Below are positions 1 through 9,528 of a DNA stretch of 64,000 bases, one piece after another. Position 1 is the stretch's first letter, and each line of letters starts with the position of its first letter. Below the pieces are notes generated by a model. That model made no database searches. It had not been told where the DNA came from and was given only the letters and a program-made list of their open reading frames with translations. The position numbers were made by a program, and so were the translations under genes. This DNA is from Lentinus brumalis (taxonomy: Eukaryota > Basidiomycota > Agaricomycetes > Polyporales > Polyporaceae): the NCBI GenBank assembly GCA_001792895.1, contig MARA01000024.1, positions 62,001 to 126,000 of the forward strand, written 5' to 3'.

Positions 1-531
1 CTTCAGCGCGACGCAAAGCGAAAGGCGGTGGCATCGGACCGGAGCGTTTGAATTAGCACAGACATATCGCAAGGACGTTGAGAGATGCGAGAAGATCCGG
101 ACTAGACTGCTGACTCGGAGTGTTGCATCGAATGTTTGGCATGGTCCGGCTGTCACGAAGTATCGACGAGAACCGCATGCGCCATAAGTACACTGAGCGA
201 GACGCGTGCCAGGGTAACTTGTCTGCGTCGGCATGACGGAACGATAGCAAGGCGTCGTGGTGCGCGGCCGCGGTAGCCGGGGCGTGAGATTCCAAAGTTG
301 ACACTCGTCCTGAACGCACGATGCGTGCCCTGGAATCGAACGTTTGAACGCTGTGCGAGTCCCTATATGAAAGCAACCCCGAACTTCGTTAATATCAAGG
401 ACGGAAGACACAACCGGTGCGTACCTTGCTAGTGTTACAGCTCCTAACCCTGCCGCAGTCGACCTTCCCCAGAGAAGTCCTGCATGAGATAGCGATGCCG
501 GTGGTATTAGGATCGCGGAGTCTAAGCAGTC
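1..531. other. Window-edge stretch without a supported gene
   Basis: Short open frames occur on both strands, but none has a recognisable domain, a convincing intron set or codon use like the genes further right. I see no RNA gene or repeat here. Confidence 0.5.
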
Positions 532-737
532 CCCGGCGCCCAAGGAGGCACGGCATGTGGTCGTGGTGTACTCGGGTCCGGAGCGCTCGAAGGGCGGAGC
601 GCGGAGGCGGTGTCCGAGTGCGAGGACTCTTCGGAGACGTCCGAATCGACCGACGTGTTCTCCCGACGGGCGGTGACGGCGTCGTCCTGGATGCGAGTTC
701 GGTGTGGTATGGGGATCTGCGGTGCCGAGGTATTGAG
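532..737 (-). CDS. Possible terminal exon of an unidentified Ser/Pro-rich protein (partial)
   Basis: On the minus strand a TTCCGTAG acceptor-like site at about 738-745 is followed by an open frame of about 68 codons ending in TAG at 532-534. The frame is rich in Ser, Asp, Arg and Pro (for example NTSVDSDVSEESSHSDT) and has the GC-rich third positions seen in the real genes of this window. No upstream exon could be joined with confidence and no family is recognised. It may be the 3' end of a small gene or chance open frame in GC-rich DNA. Confidence 0.22.
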
Positions 738-1117
738 CTACGGAAGTACAGGAATAAGTCAGCGAAGATGGAGAGGCAGGGTGCGAAAAGGGGGCCGCGA
801 GACTTAGCGTGGGCCTGAACACAGGATCGGAAGGAAGCCGTCAATCGTTTCTGACGCTAGGAGAGAAACTTGAACCGCAGCAGCGAGGAGGAATGCGAAG
901 ATGTATGTATAGGGTATGTTTCAAGCTTCCGCGCTACAGGTTGTTACAGTATTAACAGAGATCGGCGAGAAAGGAGCAGGTGCAAGAGATGTCCGAGATG
1001 CATATCGTACAGGTAGAAGCACAGGATAAAGTAGCTCTACGTACAGAGGGGCGGCGGGCGGCGGTGGGTATAGGGTAGGCTGCGGCGGAAAGACAATCAA
1101 CCGTGACGGCGTTCAAG
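738..1117. other. Intergenic / probable 3' untranslated region
   Basis: This stretch follows the stop codon of the minus-strand gene ending at 1118 and has no supported coding frame. It probably contains that gene's 3' UTR; no clear polyadenylation motif was found. Confidence 0.4.
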
Positions 1118-1711
1118 TCACTCTGCTTTTTTGCCGAACAGTCCTCTTGCCCAGTCCGCCATCGAGCCTGAGCTCGACGGTCTTCGTGCGGCGGGAGACT
1201 GCGACCGTGACCGCGCGATCGCGTTCTTCGCCGCCAGCCGCTGCAGTTCGGGAAGCGGGATGTACTTGTGCCCGGGTGACGGTCCCCGTGAAGGAGCAAG
1301 GTGGAAGTCGCTCGGCTCGCATTTCTCCTTCACGTCTTCGTAGTGTGGCAGCGCATCCACATCGGTGGCGTCTGCGGAATCGATGACGATGTCTGGGTTT
1401 TTGACGACGACTTCGAGGACCTCGTAACGTGCGAGGCCCTGGATGACGGAGGTCCATGCCATAGGACCGATGTAGATGAGAGTGCGCTTTCGCTGCACGC
1501 TGGCGTTCACGCAAATGGATATGCGGTCCGGCTCGAGGGAGGCGAGCTCGGGGAAGACGCTCTGTGCGAACTCGACGCCTTGCTGTAAAGCACGTCGTTA
1601 GAAGGCGCCGCAGCAAAAGATATCCAATCAAAGTACCTCGTAGGACTTGGCTGGGGTAACGTAGACCATGTGTCCGTTGTAGCGGTAAGTGAGGAGATCA
1701 GGACTTGGCAT
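1118..1711 (-). CDS. Small two-exon hypothetical protein, 179 aa
   Basis: Exon 1 is 1637-1711 (25 codons, ATG at 1711) and exon 2 is 1118-1582. They are separated by a 54-nt phase-0 intron (1583-1636) with donor GTACTT and acceptor TTTACAG. The protein starts MPSPDLLTYRYNGHMVYVTP and has a compact conserved-looking core with a hydrophobic RTLIYIGPMAWTSVIQ stretch around residues 52-70. An acidic linker follows, then a Ser/Arg-rich tail (SRSQSPAARRPSSSGS) ending GLFGKKAE. There is no signal peptide, and one weak hydrophobic segment is too short to call a membrane span. I do not recognise the family. The clean junction and uniform codon use support a real gene. A GTG-initiated reading inside exon 2 is a fragment of this model. 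Confidence 0.75.
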
Positions 1712-3980
1712 GGCGGTGGTCGAGGTCGGGTAAGTAGATGGACTTCTTGAATGCCGGGTGCCGCAGGGGTCGATGCAGATATCCGGATGGTAGCAGGTGG
1801 GATATATAGCCCCTCACGCAAGAGCCTCGTGCGGATGAGCGGCGTTGGCTGGCAGTGGTAAGTGGACATCTTCGCCTGCGCGCTGCCTCCGAGGCCGATT
1901 TTGCGCCACAGCCTTGAGCGCTAGTTCGCGAGGCGGTGGTTCGGTGGCGATTCCGGAGCTCTTTCTGCTACGATGACCTGGACGCCTTTCACTCTTCCTC
2001 TTCCTGGACCAGTCACACACATGTGGAAGGCACCGCACTTCATCGCACTAGTCGTCGTCTGTCTGTCAATGCAGACATCATTTTCTGCAACCTGTCCTAA
2101 TCCTGCGCATCATACACATCCCGTTTCTTTGAGCATGCGGCGATCCATATTCCTATGGTATCGGATTCACGGCGTTACCAGTGCCCACCGGAACTTCTAC
2201 AAGCTGGGTACACGGTAGAAGAAGGGTGCATCCGCATAGTGCTTCATGAGATCAAGTACTTATTCGCGATTCTGACCAGCGCCGTCCGGACTCTGACGGG
2301 CCGCGGCGGTAAGAAATGCAGGCAGTCACTCAGTGGACCGAGAGATAAACCGAGACACGAGGTCTCGGGTTGTAATAATTGAGACAAGAGGTAAGTACTT
2401 TCTCGTGCACCCCATACGTCTGCCAGGTCTTGACGTTATGTATCGTCGAGTAGCCAAAGCGGCCTTCGTTCATCTGACGGGTGAGCATGGTGGCCAGGCG
2501 GTGTGTTCGAATCATGACGATCGCGGTGCTAATCGATACATTCAGATTGTGCGGCAGACCAACCACGAAATGCAATCGCTTCCAGCGATATTCTGATTTG
2601 TGGAGCTTGCGTCGACCCCTCCAGTGCGATGTTCTCGACGCCGCGGCTCGAGCTTCAAGTTCCTCCAACCCTCTCGGTTCACGATGCGCCGACGTTTAGT
2701 TTTCTCATCTTGGGACAATTTATGTTCGTACATCCCCTCCTCGACGGAGAACAGCTTTTACACGCGAGTCGGGCACTGGAAGTTGTCGGTATAGACGACG
2801 GGTCTTGCCGATCGTCCCTTCGTAAATCTACGTCAGGTGAGCATTCTAACTTGCTTATTTTGGAGACGTCGTTGACGACATCTTATCCTGGTACATGCTG
2901 CCAGAAGCACTCCGACATGGCTCGGTACGCCCGGGTACTCGCCATCTGTCGCGAGTCGAATCTGAACGTCTCCCAGTCTCGGTGCGTTTATCAATGCGCG
3001 CAATGCGGATCGGGCACGGGTGACGAAGAGGCTACTCTTCTGTAAATCGTGAGGGCTATTGAGTACTTAGTATTGCAACACTTACAGTAAGCCTCTTTGC
3101 GCAAGGGCTCGTGCACCACGTTTATCTCATATCTCATACTTCTTGGAAGAGTGACACTGGCCTGTGCCCTCGGCGGGTGACGGCGGTCCGATGTGTCCGC
3201 CACCTCTCACTTCGTAGCGGTGCCCGGCCGCACTATCCAACACCTCCGTGGCAACCGGTATGCGTTTAATCTGTCCCATGATGGTTGCTGTGCTCATCGA
3301 TGCACCATGGCAGGGCTGCGGCATTCCCGGTCCCGCTGAGCTTGCATTGACGCCCTCATATCCCTGCGCTAATTCCGGTCCGATCTGCCGTCATACTTAC
3401 CTTGTTCAAGTTCCGCGTCCACTCGTCCATCTCTGGGGCGTATCCGTCTCACTTTTGGTTTCGGCGGTGAGAAGTACGAGGAACAAATTCCGTGAGCTTC
3501 ATGGCCGAGGCCAGCGCTCGATTACGAACCGCTCGTTCAAGTTTCCGACATCTTCGTATATGTGTACGTCATGTGAGACGATGGCATCGTCCTGACTTGC
3601 TTACCTGGTGATAATTGACAGCGCGGATGAAATCGACCCCTAGGACCATGACGCCCAGTGAGAATCGACTGTGTTCTGGTCTGTTTAGATAGCGGGAGAT
3701 CATCGCAAATATGTTCTAGGGTGGGACAGCGCCTAATCTGACAGCGAAGTCAAGCTAGGGTTAGTGTTTGCACTCTTTCGCGACCGTCACTCGACCAACA
3801 CTTGCGACAAAAGGGTGTGTGCGCTTTGCGTCTGTCGCCGTTTTTGCGTCTTTGGATAGACAATTCGGTTTGACAATCTCACTTGAGCCGACGTCTGTCC
3901 TACTTGCAACAGTGACGCAAGACATATTCTTGGACTCCTCGCATCTTCGCGCCCGCGCTTCTCTTCCTCTTACCGCCACC
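1712..3980 (-). pseudogene. 2.3 kb of decayed sequence with minus-strand coding relics, unidentified
   Basis: No frame is open across this stretch. Minus-strand fragments keep a protein-like look (around 2330-2730, 3127-3324 and 3490-3590). At least one clean intron-like block survives at 3040-3085 on the minus strand (donor GTAAGTGT, acceptor TTTACAG, 46 nt), after a fragment reading NVVHEPLRKEAY. A second candidate donor GTAAGTATG lies near 3403-3411. Frames break between these pieces and no family could be assigned. Most likely one or two old pseudogenes; the segment 3600-3980 would also contain the promoter of the small plus-strand gene at 3981. Confidence 0.35.
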
Positions 3981-4276
3981 ATGGCTCTCCCCTCTTCTCT
4001 GCCCCCGTTGCCCTCCCTGGTGCATCGCCTTCCCCAGCACGGAGCAACAGGTAGGTTCCCTACGCACAGGTCGTCGGCTACGTTGACATGAACTACTTAG
4101 CAGGTGCGGACACCAAGTACGCTATATGCGTTGGGTTTCTCGGACCTTCCGGGATCGCAAGCCCGCAGAAACAGGGCGTAGCCATGGATCTTCTCTTGGT
4201 TGCGGGGAATCGTGGTACGTAGTTCGTTTGGTCCGAACGCTGATAGCATACAACTGTAGATTGGCCAAGCCAATGA
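3981..4276 (+). CDS. Possible small three-exon gene, 65 aa, unidentified
   Basis: The ATG lies in an ideal Kozak context (GCCACCATGG). Exons 3981-4050, 4104-4214 and 4260-4276 join in frame across two canonical introns: 4051-4103 (53 nt, GTAGGT..TAGCAG) and 4215-4259 (45 nt, GTACGT..CTGTAG). The product begins MALPSSLPPLPSLVHRLPQ and has a hydrophobic middle (YAICVGFLGPSGIA, MDLLLVAGN). No family is recognised. The 3' side runs straight into a G-rich minisatellite, so the original 3' end may have been lost. The strong start context and two clean introns argue for a real transcript; the short length argues against it. Confidence 0.35.
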
Positions 4277-4476
4277 GTGGCGGGTACCTGCATGCATCTG
4301 GATCAAGGAAGCCGGTGAGTCACTATATGCATGTCTCGTCCGTTTCATACGAAGAGAAGGAACCCCCAGGCCCCGGCGGACCAGCGGTTGATGGGAAGAA
4401 TGGCCATGTCCCAGCAGGTGAGTCGCGCCTACATCTTGGTCAATGGCGAGTGCTACTGGTCTCAGAGGCGCCGGGT

Positions 4477-4772
4477 GTGCAAGGGCGGGCGGGCAAGGGC
4501 GGGCGGGCAAGGGCGGGCAAGCAAGGGAGGGCGGGCAAGGGCGGGCAAGCGAGGGAGGGCGGGCAAGGGCGGGCAAGCGAGGGAGGGCGGGCAAGGGCGG
4601 GCAAGCGAGGGAGGGCGGGCAAGGGCGGGCAAGCGAGGAGGGCGGGCAAGGGCGGGCAAGCGAGGGAGGGCGGGCAAGGGCGGGCAAGCGAGGGAGGGCG
4701 GGCAAGGGCGGGCAAGCGAGGGAGGGCGGGCAAGGGCGGGCAAGCGAGGGCGGGTAAGCGAGGGCGGGCGGC
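4477..4772. repeat. G-rich minisatellite, 28-bp unit, roughly nine to ten copies
   Basis: The unit is cgagggagggcgggcaag followed by ggcgggcaag (28 bp in all), repeated head to tail with few variants. One unit is about one base short near 4635, and the first copies are degenerate. Because 28 is not a multiple of 3 and the unit creates no stop codon, long Gly/Arg/Lys-rich (plus) and Pro/Leu/Ala-rich (minus) frames stay open here. They are consequences of the repeat, not evidence of genes. The GGG runs spaced by 1-3 nt fit a G-quadruplex pattern on the plus strand. Confidence 0.9.
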
Positions 4773-4799
4773 GGGGGTGCCGGGGGGCCTGCATTGTAT

Positions 4800-4975
4800 T
4801 CTACGATGTTCACATATGTTTGCATCATCCGAATCACATTTGCCATGACGAGAACACATTGGCGGAGATGAGCGCATATCTGCATATGTTCTCATATTAA
4901 ACGGTTCCATATTGTGAGTTTTAGTCCGTTCTCATATGTTTTCCGCTGTTCTCATATGACGCGATATATAAACAG
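4800..4975 (+). promoter_or_regulatory. AT-rich cluster of CATATG / GTTCTCATAT motifs with a TATA-like box
   Basis: Directly after the minisatellite the palindrome CATATG occurs four times, near 4812, 4883, 4936 and 4955. Three of the sites lie with copies of GTTCTCATAT. A TATATAAA box follows at about 4966-4973. This looks like a promoter-like or repeat-derived patch. No convincing gene starts within the next 100 bp, so its role is uncertain. Confidence 0.3.
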
Positions 4976-5416
4976 ACCAAAACAGAAGAGAACACAGTCG
5001 ATTCTCACTGGGCATGACGCACATAACTTGAAGCGCGATACGCCCGGGTATTCGTCAACTGTCGCATGTCAAAGCTGCACATCTCCTGGCCTGATTAGCT
5101 GAGCAAAACGGGCGAAGTTGCGCGGACGCACTCCCATGGACCCTCGTAGCCCGCTTGCACGAACATAGGCATGAATGGGACAGTAAAGACGGCAATATCG
5201 ACGCAAACAAATGCCTGCCCGTCGTGGGTCGAGATGGACGCATAGGTGAGTCTTGTCGAAATGTTGACGCCAAACTGTCCAGGTTACCCTCTGTATTTGC
5301 CATACGAGCATGCTCAGTAAGAGTGGATGGTATTAGCTTCACGTAGGTGAGTACCCGTGCGAAGCGTCCCCAACTCAACGCCAGTACGGATGTCCTAGGG
5401 TACAGCCATCCTCCTG
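4976..5416. other. Intergenic, upstream of the gene at 5471
   Basis: I see no gene or repeat here. The open frames on the minus strand (5055-5471) are low-quality and carry no recognisable motif. Confidence 0.45.
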
Positions 5417-5424
5417 CTATATAC
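5417..5424 (+). promoter_or_regulatory. TATA-like box (CTATATAC) upstream of the 5471 gene
   Basis: CTATATAC lies 47 bp upstream of the first ATG of the Ser/Pro/Arg-rich gene. That would give a short 5' UTR. Assignment is by position and sequence only. Confidence 0.35.
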
Positions 5425-5470
5425 GCAGCTCTCGCGCTCATTACCTCACTGTCCTCCACACAGGGACACA

Positions 5471-6787
5471 ATGCTCTGTACTATCCGGCCATTGTCCTTT
5501 CGCCCACGCGCCTCGAGTAGTACGATCCCATGCGGCACGCCCCCGAGTCCCTCTCTGAGCTCTACGACCACAGTTCTCCCGGACACTGCAAACACGCATC
5601 GCTATCAGATCACAGGCAATGACACAGATGGGCGAAAGGACTCATCCCGGTCTATCTTCCCCTTTCGCCGTAGCCAGCGGCGTACCTCCATCTCCCGCTT
5701 GTGGTCACCGCCGCCGAAATCCCCTGGTACGAGCGACGCCGAGCGAATCAGAGGCCGGAATAGTTTTGCCTCCTCGGAGCTACTCGCACCTCCGCAGACG
5801 CGTTTGCGCGCGCGCACATCGCCGAACATATTTCCTTCTGTCTACCTGCCCTGCCTCAGCAAGGGCGAGGCACCTTCGTCGCCTTCTTCCCCGTGCACGT
5901 CTTCCTCCTCGCGAGGACCTTCTCCAGTGTTCGTGACCCATGCCGGGCGCGCACCGTGGGGAGACCTTGGAGAGGACGACGAGGACGAGTCTGCCGACCC
6001 CGTGCTGCCGCGGTCGGCAAGGCCAGCCTCTCTGGATCTCATGGGCGGGCTTGAGCAGGTCGCAGCGACTGTGCGAACGTTCGACTCTCCTGTCACACCG
6101 TCCCGGTCATTCGCGTCCGACTCTGCAGGGGACATGAGTAGCCACCGGCTACCCGAGGTCGAGATGCTTCCTCCGCTGTCACCGCTCTGGGCTTCGGAAG
6201 TCGATGTGTCTCTCAAGGCCCTAGACGCATGCTCAGTGCAGGGCTGCAGGGAGCAGGTATGTCCTCACAAATGCAATCGAGTCGCTCATGAGTACTGACC
6301 GTATACCAGGATTCAGGCGACTGGGATGTCCGTCGTGCGGATGTATCAGCCGTTGATCCTGCGGTTAGTTCCCCTACATTCCTCAGAAGACCGAGGCTCA
6401 TATTCGCGTCAGACTACTTCTCCCGTCAGTTCATCCCATCCCAGTACGCAGACTGCCGTGGACAGCAGCCCCCAAGCACGTCGACGTCGCCGGAGGCCGC
6501 TGGTTGTCTCCAACCCTGACCAGCGCGAACAGCTCGATCTCGTCCTGAGCCTCATCTCCGAGCGCGAGCGTGCCACGGCCGCTGCTGAGGATCGCGATGC
6601 AGCGAGCCCGAGAGACCCTTCCCGCGTGCCAGTCGATGCTGGTCCGAAGGGAGGAAACACGCCAATTCCATGTCGGCGCCGCCGTCGGAGACCAATCCTG
6701 GTGGTATCTAACCCAGACGAGAAGGATCCGATGATGTACTCCGGTATGGGGGTCTGGCACGGAGCCGAGGCACAAGCCTGCATGTGA
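5471..6787 (+). CDS. Ser/Pro/Arg-rich low-complexity protein with an internal RRRRRRP..VVSNPD repeat, about 391 aa
   Basis: The model has three exons, 5471-6256, 6310-6363 and 6452-6787, joined in phase 0. Intron 6257-6309 is 53 nt (GTATGT..ACCAG) and intron 6364-6451 is 88 nt (GTTAGT..CGCAG). The first 260 residues are Ser/Pro-rich with an acidic patch (GEDDEDESADP), as expected for a disordered protein. The last exon contains two copies of a basic motif, RRRRRRPLVVSNPDQRE and RRRRRRPILVVSNPDEKD, about 60 residues apart. They flank a helical, charged segment (LDLVLSLISERERATAAAEDR). The basic runs could act in nuclear targeting or nucleic-acid binding; that is inference. No known domain is recognised. 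The start is uncertain: an ATG at about 5530 in another frame also looks coding-like for 30 codons, so an undetected 5' intron is possible. Confidence 0.55.
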
Positions 6788-6960
6788 TGAGCTTCGCGAG
6801 ATAATCAGTCGAGGTGACAGTCGTTCGAGCTATGTGATTTCGAATACGAAACTGGACAGGCACACTGGCAGGACCTGACTACGTGCACTACAGCGGCTAC
6901 TACAGCGTTCATGATAACAATGCATCTTTGGATTTCGAAGGACACACACGCACTCGAGCA

Positions 6961-8997
6961 TCAACGGGCGACTATAGCACTCAGGCGAGACAAGCTCGCG
7001 TCCCTCTCCCTCTCCGAGCCCGCCCACAGCCGCATCCCTGGACCGAAGTCTACTTCCAACCCCACGGTATATCTCATAGTACCGTTCTTGTCGAGACGGA
7101 CATCCTCGTCCCGTGCCAACCACCGCATGAGAGTGATCTTCACCACCTGCGCCTCGCCCCCAGCCCCCTTCGTCCGGTGCTCGTACACGCCATTCGGCCA
7201 CCGAGCTATATCATAGCCTTGAGCTTGTGCGATGCTGTCTGTGGTGTCCGTGAAGAAGGGAAGAAGGTCTCGCACGAGCTCGTGGCATATGTGGCTGTCG
7301 CTCTTCCGACCATCTACGGGGGCGTCTGGCTTCAAGATCGCCACCGTAGACCACAGCGTTCCCTCATCGGTCACCCCGAAGACGAGCGCGAACGCAGCTC
7401 CTACTTCGTTCGGGTTCTGGAGCGTCCTGCGGAATAGGATGGCGGCAGGACCATTGGCACGCTGTCCGTCTTTCCGGTTCGAGGCCGTGTTGAACAGCGT
7501 CACCGTCAGGCCGACCCTGTCGTCCCACCGCCAGAGAAGGTCCCGGGGCGTCCATCCCACAAACTTCGCATCCGCCTCGCCGCGGCCTGCGACTTTGAAC
7601 CCGATGTCATCCAACGTCTGCAGCAGCCAGCCGTGAATGACGAACGCGAAGCGCAGCGGCCGCAGCACGGCGCGTCCGTCCGACTTGTGCAGGATCAGCT
7701 CGCCGCCTGCGAAGCCCTGCTCGCGACTGCGCTGCGGGTTCGCGTTGTGGCTCTGGAGGTACATGCGCGTGAGCGCGACGTGCTGCAGGATGGGCTCGCC
7801 CGCGGCGCAGCTCTGCGGGGACAGAAGAAACATGCGCATGAGGGGATGCCAGCCGAATCCCTGGATCGGCCAGGTCGTCTGCGTGTACATCCCTACGTAG
7901 AAGCGGTTCGGGCTCGGGTTCATGCGGCGGACGAGGAGGGAGACGAGGCAGCCGGTCGTGGAGTCTTTGCAGGCGAGGAGAGCGAAGCCTACTAGGCTAC
8001 GAGGTATGGAGTAGAGGGGAAGGTGGATCTGGATGCCGTAGTTGGTCGGGGTAGACTCCGGGACGTCGCAGGAGATCCCTGGATGAGTGTACTCGGCGAA
8101 TTTGTCGACGGAGAAGGGAACGATATTCGCGCTGTCGGAGAAGCGGTCAGGAGAAGAGGCGAGGAGGCAGCGGTAATCGGTGGCCCAGCGAGGGTCGTCG
8201 GTGAAGGCGGAGGCATTGTCGAGAAAGAGTTGGAAGTCGTGTGGGTATCCCCATGCGAAAATGGTCTGGTCCGGAGACTGGCGGATGATTTCCTGCTGAA
8301 GGCGGATAAAGGCTCGGTCGCCTTCGCCGTATATGGCTGGCATGTTGACCCCAAAGATTCCCATGAGAGAGTAAGCGCGATCCTCCAGCTTCGTCGTCTT
8401 TCGCGCCGACGCCCATGACATGCGCCGGGCGATGCTCACGTCATCGAGGAGCTGCTCGTGCATGAGCACGGCGGTATCGATGTTCGTGATTTTCTCGATC
8501 GCAGCGGCGAGGGAAGCCTTGGAGCCGAGTGGTTTCCAGGACTTCGAGTAGAGGTTGACGACCTTGGGTGCAATGAGCTCCTGGAGCGTCCATCCGCGCT
8601 GGAACCATCTGCTCCTATAGAACGAAGACTCCTCGGCCATGGGGTTCGCCTTGCCTGGGTCTTCGACGTCGAAAAGATACGCGTAGCAGACGTGGGCTTC
8701 GCTGTACCAGGCGTACATCGAATTGATGGCCTGTGACAGCTCCGCGCTGCTCGACTTGTCGATGCAGCAAGTGTCGTCCCAAGCCCAGTCGAGGTCGTTC
8801 TGGCGAGCAAGTGCGCAGAACGCTTCGACCTTGTGCCAGCCAGTGCGTTTTCGCGCATGTTTCACGTCCTTCATGTCTGCGTATGTGACCTCGCCCTCGG
8901 GGTTTCCCCAGACATGGGAGAGAATGGCGTAAGGCGGCAGGTCAGACTCGTCGTGGAACTCTTGTACCACATAAGTACGTGTATTGAGCAGACGCAT
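6961..8997 (-). CDS. HET-domain protein (heterokaryon-incompatibility type), 678 aa (HET1)
   Basis: Single-exon gene. The N-terminal HET domain is clear: PPYAILSHVWG at residues 21-31, a WAWDDTCCIDKSSSAELSQA block with following NSMYAWYSEA at about 71-101, and SRWFQRGWTLQELIAP at about 129-144. These three blocks are the diagnostic HET motifs; the domain is related to TIR folds and in filamentous fungi acts in non-self recognition and programmed cell death. Next comes a conserved segment containing RAYSLMGIFGVNMPAIYGEG. The C-terminal ~400 residues share no named domain but align along their length with the neighbouring HET gene (9529-11571) and with the one at 21386. The three are therefore full-length paralogs of one architecture. 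No signal peptide or membrane span is seen; cytosolic action is expected. Specific recognition partners cannot be inferred. Confidence 0.93.
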   Translation of the reverse strand: MRLLNTRTYVVQEFHDESDLPPYAILSHVWGNPEGEVTYADMKDVKHARKRTGWHKVEAFCALARQNDLDWAWDDTCCIDKSSSAELSQAINSMYAWYSEAHVCYAYLFDVEDPGKANPMAEESSFYRSRWFQRGWTLQELIAPKVVNLYSKSWKPLGSKASLAAAIEKITNIDTAVLMHEQLLDDVSIARRMSWASARKTTKLEDRAYSLMGIFGVNMPAIYGEGDRAFIRLQQEIIRQSPDQTIFAWGYPHDFQLFLDNASAFTDDPRWATDYRCLLASSPDRFSDSANIVPFSVDKFAEYTHPGISCDVPESTPTNYGIQIHLPLYSIPRSLVGFALLACKDSTTGCLVSLLVRRMNPSPNRFYVGMYTQTTWPIQGFGWHPLMRMFLLSPQSCAAGEPILQHVALTRMYLQSHNANPQRSREQGFAGGELILHKSDGRAVLRPLRFAFVIHGWLLQTLDDIGFKVAGRGEADAKFVGWTPRDLLWRWDDRVGLTVTLFNTASNRKDGQRANGPAAILFRRTLQNPNEVGAAFALVFGVTDEGTLWSTVAILKPDAPVDGRKSDSHICHELVRDLLPFFTDTTDSIAQAQGYDIARWPNGVYEHRTKGAGGEAQVVKITLMRWLARDEDVRLDKNGTMRYTVGLEVDFGPGMRLWAGSERERDASLSRLSAIVAR

Positions 8998-9528
8998 ATC
9001 GGAAGGATGGGAGTCACCAGCACACGAGGATGCACGCTGGAGATAGTCAGCACACTGGAGGGCAACTTGAAATAATCAGTGCTCGAACTTCGAACGTAAT
9101 TATGACTTACCGGTCGAAGGAAGGAGATCTTGGGGGCAGAGTGAGCCGCGCAAGGATCTCGGCGGCATGTAAGAGATGGAATCGCTACTGTGTGGCATTC
9201 ATAGCAACGGGGCCAGCACACGGTAGAAGCTGTGTATAGAAGAAGACCAGATTTCGCACCGCCTTGTTGTGTAGTGTGGGAAGTTGGAACCCCCCGTGAA
9301 GGCACGGACGCCCAAGACGGTTGTCAGAAAGTTGACAGCCCGCAGCAACAAACAAGAGCTAGCGCTGCAAATCATGATGAGGAAGGTGTAACTGGAGTAC
9401 AACGAGGAGGGACAGTGATGAACAGCAGCGCGTGGGTGGGGGTCATGTTTGGGAACAGACTGCACGGGTGCTCTGGTTCGAGCGCGGACGAGAAGTCATG
9501 ATGCTCTGCGTAGAGCACGACGAGAACG
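8998..9528. other. Intergenic between the two tandem HET genes
   Basis: This 531-bp stretch holds the promoter of HET1 (minus strand) and the 3' end region of HET2. No additional gene is supported and no clear TATA box stands out. Confidence 0.6.

Noticed and set aside
2330..2730. Possible cytochrome P450 or transposase relic on the minus strand
   Set aside because: Considered because of charged and hydrophobic blocks, but no heme-binding, ExxR or DDE-type motif is present; left as unidentified decayed sequence.
4097..4910. Overlapping long frames on both strands (Gly/Arg/Lys-rich and Pro/Leu/Ala-rich)
   Set aside because: They are produced by the stop-free 28-bp minisatellite; none has non-repetitive coding support.
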